DNA of 64,000 nucleotides from contig OZ025884.1 of assembly GCA_964019415.1 (NCBI GenBank), positions 3,975,193-4,039,192 on the forward strand. The letters are read 5' to 3'. This document shows, in pieces, positions 1 to 12,022 of the stretch. The translations under genes were made by a program, and so were the position numbers. The notes under the pieces were generated by a model. The model saw only the letters and a list, made by a program, of their open reading frames with translations, made no database searches and was not told the origin of the DNA. Origin of the DNA: Ianthella basta (Eukaryota; Porifera; Demospongiae; Verongiida; Ianthellidae). How positions within the stretch are numbered: position 1 is the first letter of the stretch; every line of letters begins with the position of its first letter.

Positions 1-17
1 AGCCTGTGTCATTTCAG

Positions 18-3000
18 TCCAGCAAGAGAGCAAGTTTGGCAGGTAAATGTCTAAACCTTTGGGTTTTTGCCAGCCAGCATGATGAATTAGTTATAACAAT
101 ACATACTATGTTTGTACTGTGAGTCTGTATGCACTGGCTGATGCAATGCATATGCATGTTGCATGCATGTCACCACATGTACTATGCATGCATGTATCCA
201 TAAGCATGGATTTTGGATGTTGGAATTGCTGCTACGGCCTTAGTATGCACACACATAGTAATGAGCACTGGAACAGCACTGCATAATTCCTTTCATCTGC
301 ATGGTTCACAGGAAGCCTGGACCTGTCATTTGACACAAAGAAGGAAGACACAATCAGTGTGCAATCTGAAGTTTTTGAAGACAAGTCTGCTGCCCAGCTG
401 TCCAAGGAGCCAGCAGGCAACTTCTCGTATGGAATACATGGCCTAACCAAACTGACCAGGTGCAAACTCACTTTAGCTTTGCTTAGCATGGAGCTGGCCA
501 ACCTGGGAGAGCACGAAGACCTAGTCGACTTGAGGCATTGTCTGGCCCAGTGGTTTGAGGGGGAGGTGAAAGTGCTAAGTCAACTGTGCTGCTGTTACAG
601 TGACAAAGAAAAAGACTCCATTAGTTGTGATATGACCCGGCTTCCAACAGACCGTGGAATGCTTCACTCCCTCCTGGGCTACACTCAACTCCACTCAGAC
701 ATTATCCTCAATCTGGAATGTGTACGCAGTGAACTCTTGTTGCATTTCCAGGAGCAGCATGATGTGGCTGACCGCACTCGAACTGATGCAGAGTCTCCTT
801 CTACTGTGAGCAGTTACAAGCCAGAGCTGAAAGCCAAGGGTCCTGAGCGTGCCTGTCACCCTTGGCAGCTTCCCTTGCTATCAGCCACCTTGCTTCCCTT
901 TACACACCCTTTCAGTTTGGCCCATCAGCTGCAGTCCCTGACAGCAGAGTTGGTTGAGTTGCTTAAAATGGTGCCCACTCCTCCGTCACAAGTATACTAT
1001 GACAGTGCTGCACAGGCACCCACCAAGGAGGCACTATTTTCCTCCAAGTTAATATCTACAAGCACTGCTGTGTCAAATGTACTGGCCCGCTGTTTGACAC
1101 TTAGTGGTACAGAGAAGGTCACCAGCTCTGACATTGCACTGATGTCTGATGAGTGGCGCCCCAGATCAGATAGCACTCCACCAAAGGATACCGACAGCCC
1201 TAGAGTGACAAAAAAGTCTGGCAAGAAGGTAACCTTCTCCTTTGATGTTGAACCCCCTGCAGACGCAAGACCAAACTCACAGCCTTCCAAGTGGCCAGGG
1301 CTGGTCAACTGGCCTTGCCTCCTGCCATCTGAAGGCGGCCGAGACCCACACAGCCTTTGTGTGCTCCTGGTGGAGTGCATTATCCCGGTGTTTGTAGCAC
1401 TCTTGGCTTATTCATGGATTGAGAAGAAACCAGAATGGATACGCTTGCTACTGCAGAACAAGCCTTCATTCAACCTGTGGTGTGATGTGTGTGGTGGTGG
1501 ATTTGAGAGCAAGTCATCTCCAAAGGAAGGCAGTATTGGTGCACAGGGGAAATCAAGTAGGCTAGCCGGGATGTTTGGGGGAGGCAAGAAGAGCCGAATT
1601 GCAAAGGCAGGTGGGCAAGGCATTGTTACAGACAGGACATCTGAAGGATTCTTCCTCGCACCCAAAGCAAAGCTCTTCTCCTATCTTCTTCCAGGAGTGA
1701 GTCTTCTGCTGAACGTGAAAGGTACAATTTGTAACATGCTTATTATCGCACCTCCTTCCTCCCATTGTGTAGTGCCAGTCTGAAGAGAAGGCCTCTCAGG
1801 AAGATGAAGCTGGAAGTGACTCAGATTCTGATGTAGCCTCAATGGAGGACAATGCATTAACTTTGTTTGGATGGGCACTCTTAAACTTGGGCTCTATTCG
1901 ATGTGCCCAAAATGCAGTGCGGAACTTTCTGGCACTCACTGGAATTGAAATACTAGGTAAGCCACTGCATATTTCAGTGTAGGGCTGATGAGACAAAACA
2001 GACTAGTGCTAGAAGAATTCGGCTATGGTGACATCTCACTATGATGGACCGTTTTGTGACTAACCCAAGTATCCTACGTACAGTATATAAAGAGATGTCC
2101 TTATTTTAGAGGCTCATACTTTGTACACCACTCTATGTAGCTGGAAATGTAGACACTGCCCAAATTACCAAGGTGTTGAATGTGGGGTGTCCTTTATAAG
2201 GAGACGGCAGACCTCATATCCAGATTTAGCCTCGTCCCCAGGCTGTCTGCGATAATTAGCGTAGGCGGGAAGAACGGCCTGGTGTACACTGTTCGCACAT
2301 GCGCAAATTTTTCCCCAAAAGTAGGGTAACGGAAACTGACACGCTCGTATATTATCCATAAAACTCAACTATGGCAAATGGCTACCGTGCGCAGGGACGG
2401 ACGAAACTGGTGCTCTATCTTGCGCTTTTTCCCGTGTAGGACTTCCTGGTATCGCGATTTAGCAAGAAAAGTTGACTGCTATTCGTTACCTCTACGATCG
2501 GAAGGACGTACCATTGTGGTTACCGACTAGTTTCGGGAAGTCGGTCTGCTACGAGGTGTTGCCGTTCCTTTTCGACTTCGCTGCAAGTGAGTCTGGCAGT
2601 GTATTGTCTCCCCTTGTATCCTTGATGGTGCACCAAGTTCGACGCCTCCGCGAACGTTTCTGACTGTAGGGTGAAGCTCCTACCCCAGTAAAGCCCTTGC
2701 ATCCTCCTAATGTTAACAACATAATGGGCTGGTAGCTTTCCTTTCTCACTTTTTTCATGCCCATTGTCTCTACTGCACATGATTTTGATAAGTATTACAC
2801 ACATACGTACTGTATGTGTGTAACCTATTCCCTTGTGTATTGTGTAGAGCTGTCTTCGCAGTCTCCTCTCCTGCACACGTGTTACCAGCTCTTGGAGTCC
2901 TGGGAGGATGGCTTTGCTGAGACCATGGACGACTTCAAGGATGCAGCACCCAAAATAGCTGCCAGAGTGGATGGATCTGGAGAAGAAGATAGAAGACCAT

Positions 3001-6000
3001 CCTTGCTTAAGCACAAGTCTCTCTTAGATCCACAGAACTCTCCCTTTGTGTAAGTATTCTTTGTGGATAAATTATTCACCTATCACTGCTCTGGAAGTTG
3101 ACCAGTTACAGGTCATGTGTGTATGTTTCTTCTTGATGCAGGGCTGGAGGACCCACTTTTGTACATGCTCAGGAGCTGTGGAACTTTCTTCTGCGTGACG
3201 AGTCAATTCTTGAGGGAACATTTATCAAGTACATTTTTCAGGGGAAGGAGGTTGCTGAGGTGCAAGGCACTCCTCAGAAGCCGGTTAACTGCATCCTGTA
3301 CAAGGCTAAAGAGCACGAAGGCTCACTGTCATCACTGTGTTTGAATAAGGTACGTATGTACATATGTGTGTGTGTTAGACCTCTTCAGTGTCCACAGTGG
3401 TACTGGCCATTGGCTTATGTGTGGCTTTGTTTCAGGGTGTTGTGATGTATGCACGCTGTACATTGGCTGAACTTCCATTCTGTGTGTATTTCATGTCTCT
3501 CTGTTGCAGACTACCCCTAATTACATTGCTGTGGCTACCTCTAGAGGTATTGTGGAGCTGGACACGGCGGATGCCTGGCAGTCCTCTTTTGCTTACATGG
3601 AAGACATTGCATTGTCTGCAAAGACTGAGTAAGGGACTTTACCAGCTGACTAGCACTGACCATGGTCCTGTACCTGATGAGTACTGTAAGATTGAGACTG
3701 GATGTCCATATTGATGTAAAGACCTCACACTGAAGGCTGTTTTAGTAACTGTCTTCTTGGTGTGATAGGATACAGAGTGCTAGCACCATGCTCAAGTGTA
3801 GCTTACAGTAGGTCATACCTGTGTGTGTGACCAATGTGTGTGTGTGTGTGTGTGTGTGTGTGTTGCACATGTGTTGTGTAGGCACTGTATACTGCTTCAC
3901 TCCACACCTCTCCATTATGCCCCACGTGCCCAGTGCCCCCTCCCTGCACACCAAGCAAGATGATGACTTTGTCCTTGTACATGCTTCCCCCCGAGACTCC
4001 ATTGGTGGCGGCGCTGACGGGTCGTACCCTCCAATGCTAATACCAGACACAGGAGCTACACAGGTGTGAACTTATAACATCATTTGTACTGAGCTAGTGT
4101 CTGTTACTTGTTTGTTTTCAGTGCAAGCACTTGAATGTGTTTCCTTCTGCATAGATACTGTGTAGACCTTTGCCAGGAGTGAGGAGGCTGTGCTCACATC
4201 CTTCTCTGCCCTACTGTGAGTCCACAGCGTTGTTTTGATAGTACTCAAGTATCTCCACTGCATTGATCATACCCTTTGTTGTACTGTGTAACTTGTAATG
4301 GATTAACAAGAATAAGCTACCTTTAAGGAGGGAGGCACTCTCTACATAACGAATACAGCTTTGCACTGACATACGCAAATCAAACCTGCCCAGCTTGTAT
4401 CGACACAAGATCCACCAAACCAGTCCCTACCAGTTACAGCCAGATAAACAGTGTCTCACAGCCACCCCCACCCCCCCCCCCCCACCCCCCCAAACAGGAC
4501 GGGACTGCCTCTTACAGTGACCAACATGCTGTACAAAACAATCATGTCATGTTGTCACACTCCTTTCCTACCCCATTCACTTCAGATCTTGCTGGTGACA
4601 GTGATGGAGGCGTTATCATGTATGAGTTTGGTAATCACACACCCCTGTTAGCTCCTCGTCGACAGGGAGCTGGTGGGGCCATAACTCGAATTCACTACAC
4701 TCCCCAAGGAAACAAATTTGGTGCCACTGACACTCATGGATCTCTGTTCATGTGGCAGGGGATTCAGAGCAACAAGAAAGATGCTTTTGTGGTGAGGTGC
4801 TGCCTTTCACTAACCAAATGTGGACCTCTTAAAGAGACAAATGTTATATGCTTGTGTATGCAATGTCATTCAAAAGGTAGAGGTGTATATTTATGCATGT
4901 TGTGTTGGTAATGTTATCTGGTGTACCACTGTAGAGGATCCAGTGCCACACTAGGAGCACCAGTGATTTCTCCTTTATGGCATCATCCAGCCTGATAACT
5001 GCAGCTGGTGATTCTCTTGAAAGCAAGAATGTCAGTCTGTTTGACACACTGCTTCCACCAGGAAGGAGCTCAGTTGTTGAAGGTACTGTAACATCAACAG
5101 CTGTTTACCATCCAATACACCAACAATACACATTGTAATGTATCATTTAGCTTCTGTGTCTAGTTTGAGAAATGACGATGCTGTTGCAAGGCTCTTTCCT
5201 CTGCTGATCTACATAATTGCCTGTGATGTAGTGTTGGCATAGTTGTATTGATCTCATTGTACACTGCCTTGAGTGTCACTTGACTGTATGATCAACTCAC
5301 AGTTAGCTACTGCATGGGCTAGTCTACTCAACCCGCCAAGCTGCTAATGGGCAAGCAGTGGTGGAGATGTAATTTGTACATGTTTGGTGGGATGGGTGCT
5401 CTCTCTCTCTCCTTGCTACTACCTGCAGAGTACATCTGTCATGAATCAGGTGCTGCTGCTGTTGCCTACTCACCCAACCGGCAGTGCATTGTGTCGGGAG
5501 GTAGAAAAGGTGATATCTGTATCCTTACATACTGGAGAGGTACACTGTGTGGAATGTAGTGTGGAACTTTGATAATGCTATAGAAGCTACTGATGTGTTC
5601 TAACTAACAATAAAACAATGTGTTCTAGAGAGACCAGGTACACTCTGTTTGGAGGAATGACATAATGTGCCACAGGGAAGTTATGTGAGCAATATCAGTT
5701 CAGCATGTTCATGCAGCCAGAATGCAAAGGAAACACAGGTATCAATGTGGAATTGCTAGTGCACTGTACATGATCCCTCCTTCCTGAATTGTGTGAATAA
5801 GCCTCAAAGCATCAGTATCAGCTTGTCCCACCATGTCTCTAACATGTACATGATTACCCTGTGTGCTGGTGTATGGCTCCTTAAGTGCACTCAAGGTGTG
5901 TTTGATGTTCGTCAGCACTCCCTGCTAAGGATGTTCCCAGCACACAGCGGTCCCATCAGCTCAATAATCATTGATGACGCTGGGGAATACTTTATCACAG

Positions 6001-6748
6001 GCTCAACTGATGGGATAATCAAGGTTGGTGTAATGAGGCTATTTCAATTTCATGGTTCCAAGATGTAGTGCTGAGAGAAGTTGAATGTTTCTGCCTCCAT
6101 CCCAGTGTCGCTTTCACGTTGTGCATACTTTCTCAGTGATCCGCTTCAGTCTTGTGATGGTCTCACAATGCATAGACTGCCTATTTATTTGCACATTTGC
6201 TGTTGTGTGTTAAAGGATCTGAAATGCACATCAGCAGTCCTTTCTGCGCTGCTGTGTACTGAGAGTTAATCTTTCAGCAGTAAAATTAATAGTACTGTAT
6301 ATGTGACAGCTAATCTGTGATGTGCTAAGAGGCCAATCTATGTATTGCACAATAGCCAATGAAGTGACTCCTGTTGTTTTAGTGTCACGCTGGCTAAGTC
6401 TGTCAAAGCGTACCGTGAATGTGGTGGTGTACAGTGTAGAAATGTCATTGCAGCACTGTGACACCAGTGATGAGGATGTGCCAAGCAGTTTGAGTTCAGG
6501 CCTGTGAGCTATATGACAATTCACGTTGTATTGGTGCATTAATCGTACGCATCATTTTGCTGCAGATATGGGATTTGGTGACTTTGGACAAGAAGTGTTC
6601 TTTCTCTAAAGAAATTAGTCGCACTTTGAGGCTATTCAAGACAGACAGTGGCATTGCTGACATGCACTTGTCTGCAGACAACCTGCTCTACTCCGTCAGT
6701 GCAGAAGGCATTGTCAGGTGCCGTGCCATTGTGACAGGGGAAGAGTGA
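18..6748 (+). CDS. DMXL: DMXL / rabconnectin-3 alpha homologue, 3' part (C-terminal WD40 region)
   Basis: This is the C-terminal ~1,022 residues of a DmX-like protein; the gene starts before the window. Exons read: 18-42, 312-1696, 1773-1956, 2848-3049, 3142-3349, 3510-3628, 3934-4063, 4155-4215, 4586-4791, 4935-5082, 5429-5518, 5896-6023, 6566-6748; the phases all close and the stop is TGA at 6746-6748. Recognition rests on family phrases such as QWFEGEVKVLSQLCCC, HSLLGYTQLHSD, NYIAVATSRGIVELD, VRRLCSHPSLPYYLAG, QCHTRSTSDFSFMASSSL, SGGRKGDICVFDVRQ and GEYFITGSTDGIIKIWDL. The last exons encode the C-terminal WD40 propeller. In animals DMXL1/2 (yeast Rav1) is the large subunit of the complex that reassembles V-ATPase on endomembranes. 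The 1,385-nt exon at 312 carries a Ser/Asp-rich linker. The intron 1957-2847 contains a helicase-like fragment. The donor at 1697 (GTGAGT) was chosen because the later GT at 1722 gives an early stop. The acceptors of exons 7 and 10 were chosen by phase and homology. Confidence 0.9.
2227..2281 (+). mobile_element. MITE-type terminus with TAGCCTCGTCCCCAGG end
   Basis: This stretch of DMXL intron 3 begins TAGCCTCGTCCCCAGGC and continues nearly identically to the left three quarters of the perfect foldback MITE at 36876-36948, including the internal GCGATAATTAG and GGCGGGAAG motifs. The right inverted end is not present here. Instead the sequence runs on toward the RecQ-like fragment at 2472-2663. 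It may be the left end of a longer related element, or simply a truncated copy. Confidence 0.6.
2472..2663 (+). pseudogene. RecQ-like DEAD/DEAH helicase fragment inside a DMXL intron
   Basis: An open stretch of about 63 codons encodes a Walker A-like segment (LPTSFGKSVCYEVLP) and a motif Ia-like segment (VLSPLVSLMVHQVRRLRER). These have the spacing of the start of a RecQ-family superfamily 2 helicase domain, where the usual text is PTGSGKSLCYQLP and then SPLxSLMxDQV. The reading frame stops right after motif Ia at 2661-2663, and no later helicase motifs follow before the next DMXL exon at 2848. No convincing start or splice-compatible upstream exon is visible, so I read it as a truncated, probably transposed fragment. 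Motif assignment is fairly secure; function as a gene is unlikely. Confidence 0.55.
3829..3863. repeat. (GT)n microsatellite in a DMXL intron
   Basis: A run of about a dozen GT units lies in the intron before the exon at 3934. Expected to be length-polymorphic. Confidence 0.9.
4469..4495. repeat. C-rich homopolymer tract in a DMXL intron
   Basis: Nearly uninterrupted cytosines with two A interruptions, in the intron between the exons ending 4215 and starting 4586. Similar C or G runs recur at 36986, 37918, 39461 and 57082. Confidence 0.85.
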
Positions 6749-7435
6749 CTTGATTGGATTCAATATACCTTTGTGACTTACCCTTTCTAGCCTGCACATA
6801 TCATTATTGGTTCCCCGCTTGTGGTGTAGCACACCATATTATAGAAATACTATCATGTCTTTACATGTATTTGCACGTCTGACTTTCGCACTGCAATGGC
6901 TGTGCCGCTATGTTTGTATACACATGCACATCTATGCTCTTTAATTATGAAGTGAATATGTTCGCCAGTCTCAAGGCCTGTGGATACGTTGTGTGCTACC
7001 CACTGCTGCGTGTAAGTCATCAGCTACATGATTCATCTTCAGAAGACACACCACACAAATCACCACTGCGTGCTACCAATTTGGTCGCATGCCCATTTTC
7101 TGGAAATCACTGGTGCCCCTCCTCGAATACCTCACGCATCTCATTGGGTCACTACACAAATCCAGTTCTGCTATAGGTTTCCTTCTTAATTAAGCAGATG
7201 GGCTCTTGTGAGAAAATTCACTTTGGAATCTATGCATCCTAATACTTTCGCATTAATATTGGACACACTATCTACATTCATAGCACTATGCTATGCACAG
7301 TGGTGAATGAGCAGAAACACATCAGTATGTGTACATGTAAATATTCAATCTAAAACAGAACGACAACAGAACACAAACATGGCACACCATTAGGTCTATC
7401 GTGTACTAACTAATCTAGGTTAGCCGCAAATCAAG
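6749..7435. other. Convergent intergenic spacer (DMXL / NDUFA8)
   Basis: About 690 bases between the stop codons of two genes that point toward each other. It must contain both 3' untranslated regions. I see no further coding potential, repeat or structured RNA. Confidence 0.7.
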
Positions 7436-7798
7436 TTAGCTTTGCCGCTTCAGTTCCACCTTGCTTGCCATGCACTGGTCAAAAACCTTCTGAGTCTTCC
7501 GACAGGCGGCAAGGTCTTGATTGTTGTAGTCTAGACATGTCCAGTATGCTGTAAAACTTTCGTTGCAAGAGCCTTTTACCTTCTTGAAGAAGTCAAGAGC
7601 ACATTTAGTGACCTCCTTTCCTTCAGTCAAGCACGGCCGAGGATCTTTACTGTCAGTGCGACAATCCATGAACTTTTCGTTGACCCCGCTGCAGTAGTTT
7701 CCATAGTGGTAAGCTCCAGCCATCAAAACAGCTGAAGTGACTTCTACTTCTTCCACATTCAGATCAGCCGCTGATACTTCATTCGTGTACGACGCCAT
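7436..7798 (-). CDS. NDUFA8: NADH dehydrogenase (complex I) 1 alpha subcomplex subunit 8
   Basis: A single-exon gene of 120 residues, starting at the ATG at 7796-7798 (MASYTNEV...) and ending with TAA. It has two CHCH domains with all four CX9C motifs intact: Cys36-Cys46 with Cys56-Cys66, and Cys78-Cys88 with Cys99-Cys109. The linker EVTKCALDFFKKVKGSC and the segment FTAYWTC are typical of NDUFA8, a nuclear-encoded accessory subunit of respiratory complex I. Proteins of this type are imported into the intermembrane space and oxidised by the MIA40 relay. Vertebrate NDUFA8 is about 170 residues. This protein ends right after the fourth CX9C motif and lacks the Pro-rich C-terminal tail. The frame stays open upstream to 7816 but without an ATG. 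Whether a small downstream exon restores the tail cannot be seen. Confidence 0.88.
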   Translation of the reverse strand: MASYTNEVSAADLNVEEVEVTSAVLMAGAYHYGNYCSGVNEKFMDCRTDSKDPRPCLTEGKEVTKCALDFFKKVKGSCNESFTAYWTCLDYNNQDLAACRKTQKVFDQCMASKVELKRQS

Positions 7799-10700
7799 TT
7801 TGTTGGTGGGCGGCAACTGTTGTCTGGCTTGCTAGACCGTCCACCAGCGCGGGCGGTTGTACCTATTAGACCCTATGGTTGTCCAGTAATAGGTATGCCA
7901 TAAAACACTGCAGATATTGTTTTGCTTTGAACTAATAATTTTCTCATTGATTCGCATGAAACACTTTATTTAGCCATAGCAGGACTATCTGACTGGCAGC
8001 AGTTTAGCTATGTCATCAGTGCAAGAGCTATGCAATGGATTCTATACAAGTTTGCCTGTAAATCTGCAGATGCCTTGACAGAACCATGATAATATTGTAT
8101 AGCCTGATTTGAAAATAAACTACTATTAATAATTATATGCACAAGACTGTATTCGTATCAACAGGAATCAGTTCTGGAGAGCCCATTCATCTAGGTCGAC
8201 CACATACTTATAGGATTGCTATTCACAGCCTGCTCCTATAATGGCATAGGCCACATTAGCAATTGCTATCTAACAGTGCCCAACAGCTATCGGAATGCAT
8301 ATATATTTGCATTAGGTCCCTATTGAGCTCAAGGGAATCAGATATTTGATGGACTCCAAAGGAGAATTGGAGGAGTTCATCCCAAGTCTTGTTTGCTCTG
8401 TAACAACTAGAGCAGTTATACTGTAGATCTAGTTGTACTAGCTCCCTGCAATTTGTAAAGTAATCCATGTTTTGCAAGGCTAGGGAGTTGTATATAGTGG
8501 TGCATGGCCACAGTTGCCTAGAAAGTGTGATTCAGTTCTATATACCTAGCTGGTGTGCACTCTTACGTAGCTCTGCAGTAGAGTGAGCATGTGGTTGCAG
8601 GCATAGCAAGAAGGCCCTATAGACAGGAGTCCAATTGCATAGTGCAGTAATAAGCTGATTGAGCTACACAGCTGTGTGGCCACAAGGCACTTAGATTGTC
8701 ACCTTGACAGACACAAGATTACTGCAAGCATTCACATACTGCAGCTGGTTTTCACATTATGCAAGTGAGTCATAAAGGTCATGAACTGCTTGGACTCACT
8801 TAGCTTAAGCTTTCATTGCATATATGGACCAATACACATGCATATTACATATACCTGTATAGCTAGCATCACATTCAGTTGTCATAATCCAGATTCAGTG
8901 TAACCAGTTGTAAATGTGTTTAGCATGCATTGGACCGAAATGAAACCTAGCTGAGTTATACATTTGATGCACAAAGAACAGTAGTAACTGTTTCCATGGA
9001 CATGCCCAGCTGTAAGATATTTGCAACTAAATATTCGGATGTCATGGATGAGTCACATGAAATCCATTAATAGGCACTCTGAGTGGGGTAGAGTATGGAA
9101 TGTGCTGAAGCCAATTGAATGGCAAGTGCAACCTTAATTGTCCATGAGTGCCTAAGGTGCATTCACAGGGTATACCCAGCTAAGTTTATCCTGTATTGCG
9201 GTGGGCAGCTTGCTGTGATGAATGCTGATAGAATGCTGAGTACAACCACAGGGTATGGCTAGGTCCAGGATTCCCTCATTATCACTTCTGAAGTGAAGTT
9301 GGTATATTTCATCATAGACACAGGAAGGAGCCTGTGTGCCTGTGTCTGTGGGAACCTATCCCACATGTGTCTATGACTTCATTATAGCCATACATATCCA
9401 TGATGTCACAAATTCATGTGACCTGGCCTGGCACCCCGTACCCTTTCAGCACTGTTCATTACACCTGATGACCTTAACTGTGAATGTGGTGAGAGCAGCT
9501 ACAAGGCATGCCAAAGATTTCCTTGTGTATTCATCTGTTTGAACTGAAGTCTTATAACATATATTACCCTTTTCCTTGTCATTCAAAGATCTCATAAAAT
9601 CAATAATGTTCACTTTTGAGCTGTCTGACGGAAATGTTTCTGGTGAGCCAGGTATGTGCCTTCCTTTAGTGATTGCGTATAGCTGCAGGTTAATTTGACC
9701 TTCCTCCTCTATCATGTCCATTGCAGTATCCATGGCATCTGATCAGCCTGTCAGTTCCATCTCATTCTGAGAATGCACACACTGCAGACTACTATAACTT
9801 AATTCCTACCATGTAAGTTAATATACGTAACAGTAAAGACAGCTGCAGCTAGAAATGATCTCTTGCTTTAGATCTTCCCCATGAATGATAACGTTATGTT
9901 TTGGTATACATGTCTTTCCTAGCTATGTAGATGCCTCAAGTATTAACATTGTAGAAGAAATTATATACTGTAAAGCTCGGAACCACAGGTCAAATGGATT
10001 CCAAACATTTGACATGGGCTGTGGCTGTACCATGCACTCTGAACATGTTGTGCGCACATAGAGATGATGTTCAATGTCATATAGACCATGCACTGAGAGC
10101 TGACCCTATCCCTCCATAGCTACATAGGTGAAGAGTTTCCTCTGATAGCCATATAATTATGGTCCCTCACAATCAAAGGTAATGAAAACCAAATCCCCTA
10201 TTCCATGATCTCTAGTGAATTCTCTACATTAGGACACACACTACACTGGCAGGGGCAGCGGCAGAGGAAGGGCAGGGGTGGAGGTTGAGCCCCTCCGCTA
10301 TGAACCTCAGCCCTATACTAAAGTATAGGGAGACTGATTGTTTAGATGTTAAAATCCCACCACTTTTTGGGACCTGCGCGAGTTCAGGTCTAGTGTGTTC
10401 TACCTCAACCTGACACAACATCTTCAAGTGTTTACCAAGGACAGGTAATAGGCTTAGGCCAAAGGTACAAGTTATTCTCACACTGTTAGAAATTTGGTGT
10501 TATGATCACACCATTAATTGGTGTGAATTGCCTGCTACAGGAGGCACGCCAATTATCAGTGTGAACTTCACACTAATCCATTTTGGTGTGAGCATCATGC
10601 CCATGTACAGGAAGAGTGAGCTTCACTAGCTTCAGTCAGTCGAACAACATTTGCACTATGTAAATGGACACACATACACTCACATATACGCAGACACTAC

Positions 10701-10864
10701 ACAGATGCACTTGATAGCAGATACTGCCCATTTCACCATGCACAGCCAGCCATGCAGTGTATGTGGATGGGACCACATGGCTCCCTTGGTGTCTACCACA
10801 CTGCTGGCTGAACTTGGTAAGAATGTGACAAATTTCATACAGTTCATTGACTGCACAGCATGCG

Positions 10865-10895
10865 TACGCACACACACACACACATGCACACACAC
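10865..10895. repeat. (CA)n microsatellite
   Basis: Short interrupted CA repeat in intergenic DNA; a second small CA patch follows at about 10955-10965. Confidence 0.75.
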
Positions 10896-11362
10896 TACCA
10901 CTGCTAAGACTTGGCTATATGGACCCTATGAATGGGGCAAACCAGCAGGTAGCAACACACACACAAACCTTCCTTCCTTTCACTGCTTTTATTCCAACAA
11001 GGAACAATGCAGGCCAGTGTCACTGCAGTTGTTTTGGAGTTTGAGTCACAAGTCAGTTTTTTCCCATGTGCCATGGCATTGACAGCCATGTATACATGTC
11101 TGACTATTGATTCCTTTGGTTCTTGTACTCTTGTGGAGTATATAATAAGATCAACGTGTTCAAAAGTGTGGGTGGGTGAGTAGGTGGGTGTGCATGTTTG
11201 CTGTGTGTACTACTGTACAAACCATGAATACCCTTGCTGAATCTCCTGATGACAGTCACTCTCCAGCAGGATGTATGGGGAGGTGTTATTGGTGTCTGTC
11301 TTTGCATGTTATACACTCAAATGTTGACAGGCAACAATACCTGACAATCCAAACTCAATGAT

Positions 11363-11520
11363 ATTGTAGAGGCTCATAGTTGCATTGATAATACAATGAT
11401 ACGAGATTCTTGAGCAAGACACAACTGATAATGATAAATCAATCAAATGCAGGATGTTTCGACCCGAAGGTCTTTGTCAACTGCATCCTGTACGCAGTTG
11501 ACAAAGACCATCAGGACATC
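11363..11520. mobile_element. Dispersed element with 'ATTGTAGAGGCTCAT' head and a 16-bp perfect hairpin
   Basis: It starts with ATTGTAGAGGCTCAT and contains GATGTTTCGACCCGAAGG. That is followed by a perfect stem (11469-11484 with 11494-11509, arm GGTCTTTGTCAACTGC, 9-nt loop). A related element with the same head and GTTTCGGCCCAGAAGGCC core, but a different stem, lies at 14779-14907. I read them as two copies of one non-autonomous family. Confidence 0.5.
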
Positions 11521-12022
11521 GCTTTTCTGAGACCTGCATGACCTCACTTTTCTCTGTGGCTCAATCCTTCTATATAAAATTATATAGATCTCCATAGATG
11601 TTCACCTTACCACCCTGTTCAGAGGTCTCTCTGGCTATATTAATCTGCTGTAGCCATTCAGGTTTATGCAAATTGGCTGCTGAATCTTTGAAGTACTGTA
11701 GGAACTGTTTATTGCCTATTGACTGTCCTCACCATGGATTGGAGGTAGAGGCTCACAAAGCTAGTGAGATGTCTGTCATTCCTCCAGGGATCTGATGGCA
11801 CTCAAGTTACAGATTTCTCCATACATGCATTACACATATCATCCAATAACACTGATCATTTGCTCACTGATTCAATGAAACACTGTATGTAGCCCCAAAG
11901 AGAAAGTACAAGGAAAGTAAAATGGGTCCTATAACTAGCTAATTTCTCAAGCTATTCTCAGTTACTGCGCACTAATGTTGTATGGCTATTGCAATTGTTT
12001 ATGGGGCTTATCCTTAAGGCAA

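Larger units (their letters stand above)
7799..12022. other. Gene-free spacer with decayed array blocks
   Basis: About 4.2 kb with no convincing gene. It holds three sequence blocks that recur through the actin array. One is a 'tatgtcatcagtgcaagacctat' block near 8010-8040. The second is a 'cataaaggtcatgaactgcttgg' block near 8770-8850. The third is a 'gtgagagcagccacaaggcatgcc' block near 9485-9640. Near 10485-10600 there is a palindromic GTGTGA/TCACAC cluster resembling one at 43437-43520. An open frame on the minus strand (9446-9733) is not supported by the other copies of the same block, which are full of stops. Confidence 0.6.

Noticed and set aside
1697-1783. Continuation of DMXL exon 2 to the stop at 1783
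   Set aside because: The GTGAGT donor at 1697 joins in phase 0 to the exon at 1773, which continues the acidic linker and then the family sequence; read-through would truncate the protein before its WD40 domain.
4838-4873. Possible alternative DMXL exon containing QCHSK, like the vertebrate sequence
   Set aside because: The exon at 4935-5082 supplies QCHTRSTSDFSF in correct phase with a proper acceptor. The earlier stretch lacks a good acceptor and the following homologous residues, so the match looks like coincidence.
7799-7816. Upstream extension of NDUFA8 to 7816
   Set aside because: That start is TTG; the first ATG in frame is at 7798 and fits the family N-terminus.
9446-9733. 95-codon minus-strand open frame
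   Set aside because: The homologous blocks near 13506 and 15508 are full of stops and frameshifts, and the translated text resembles no protein I know.
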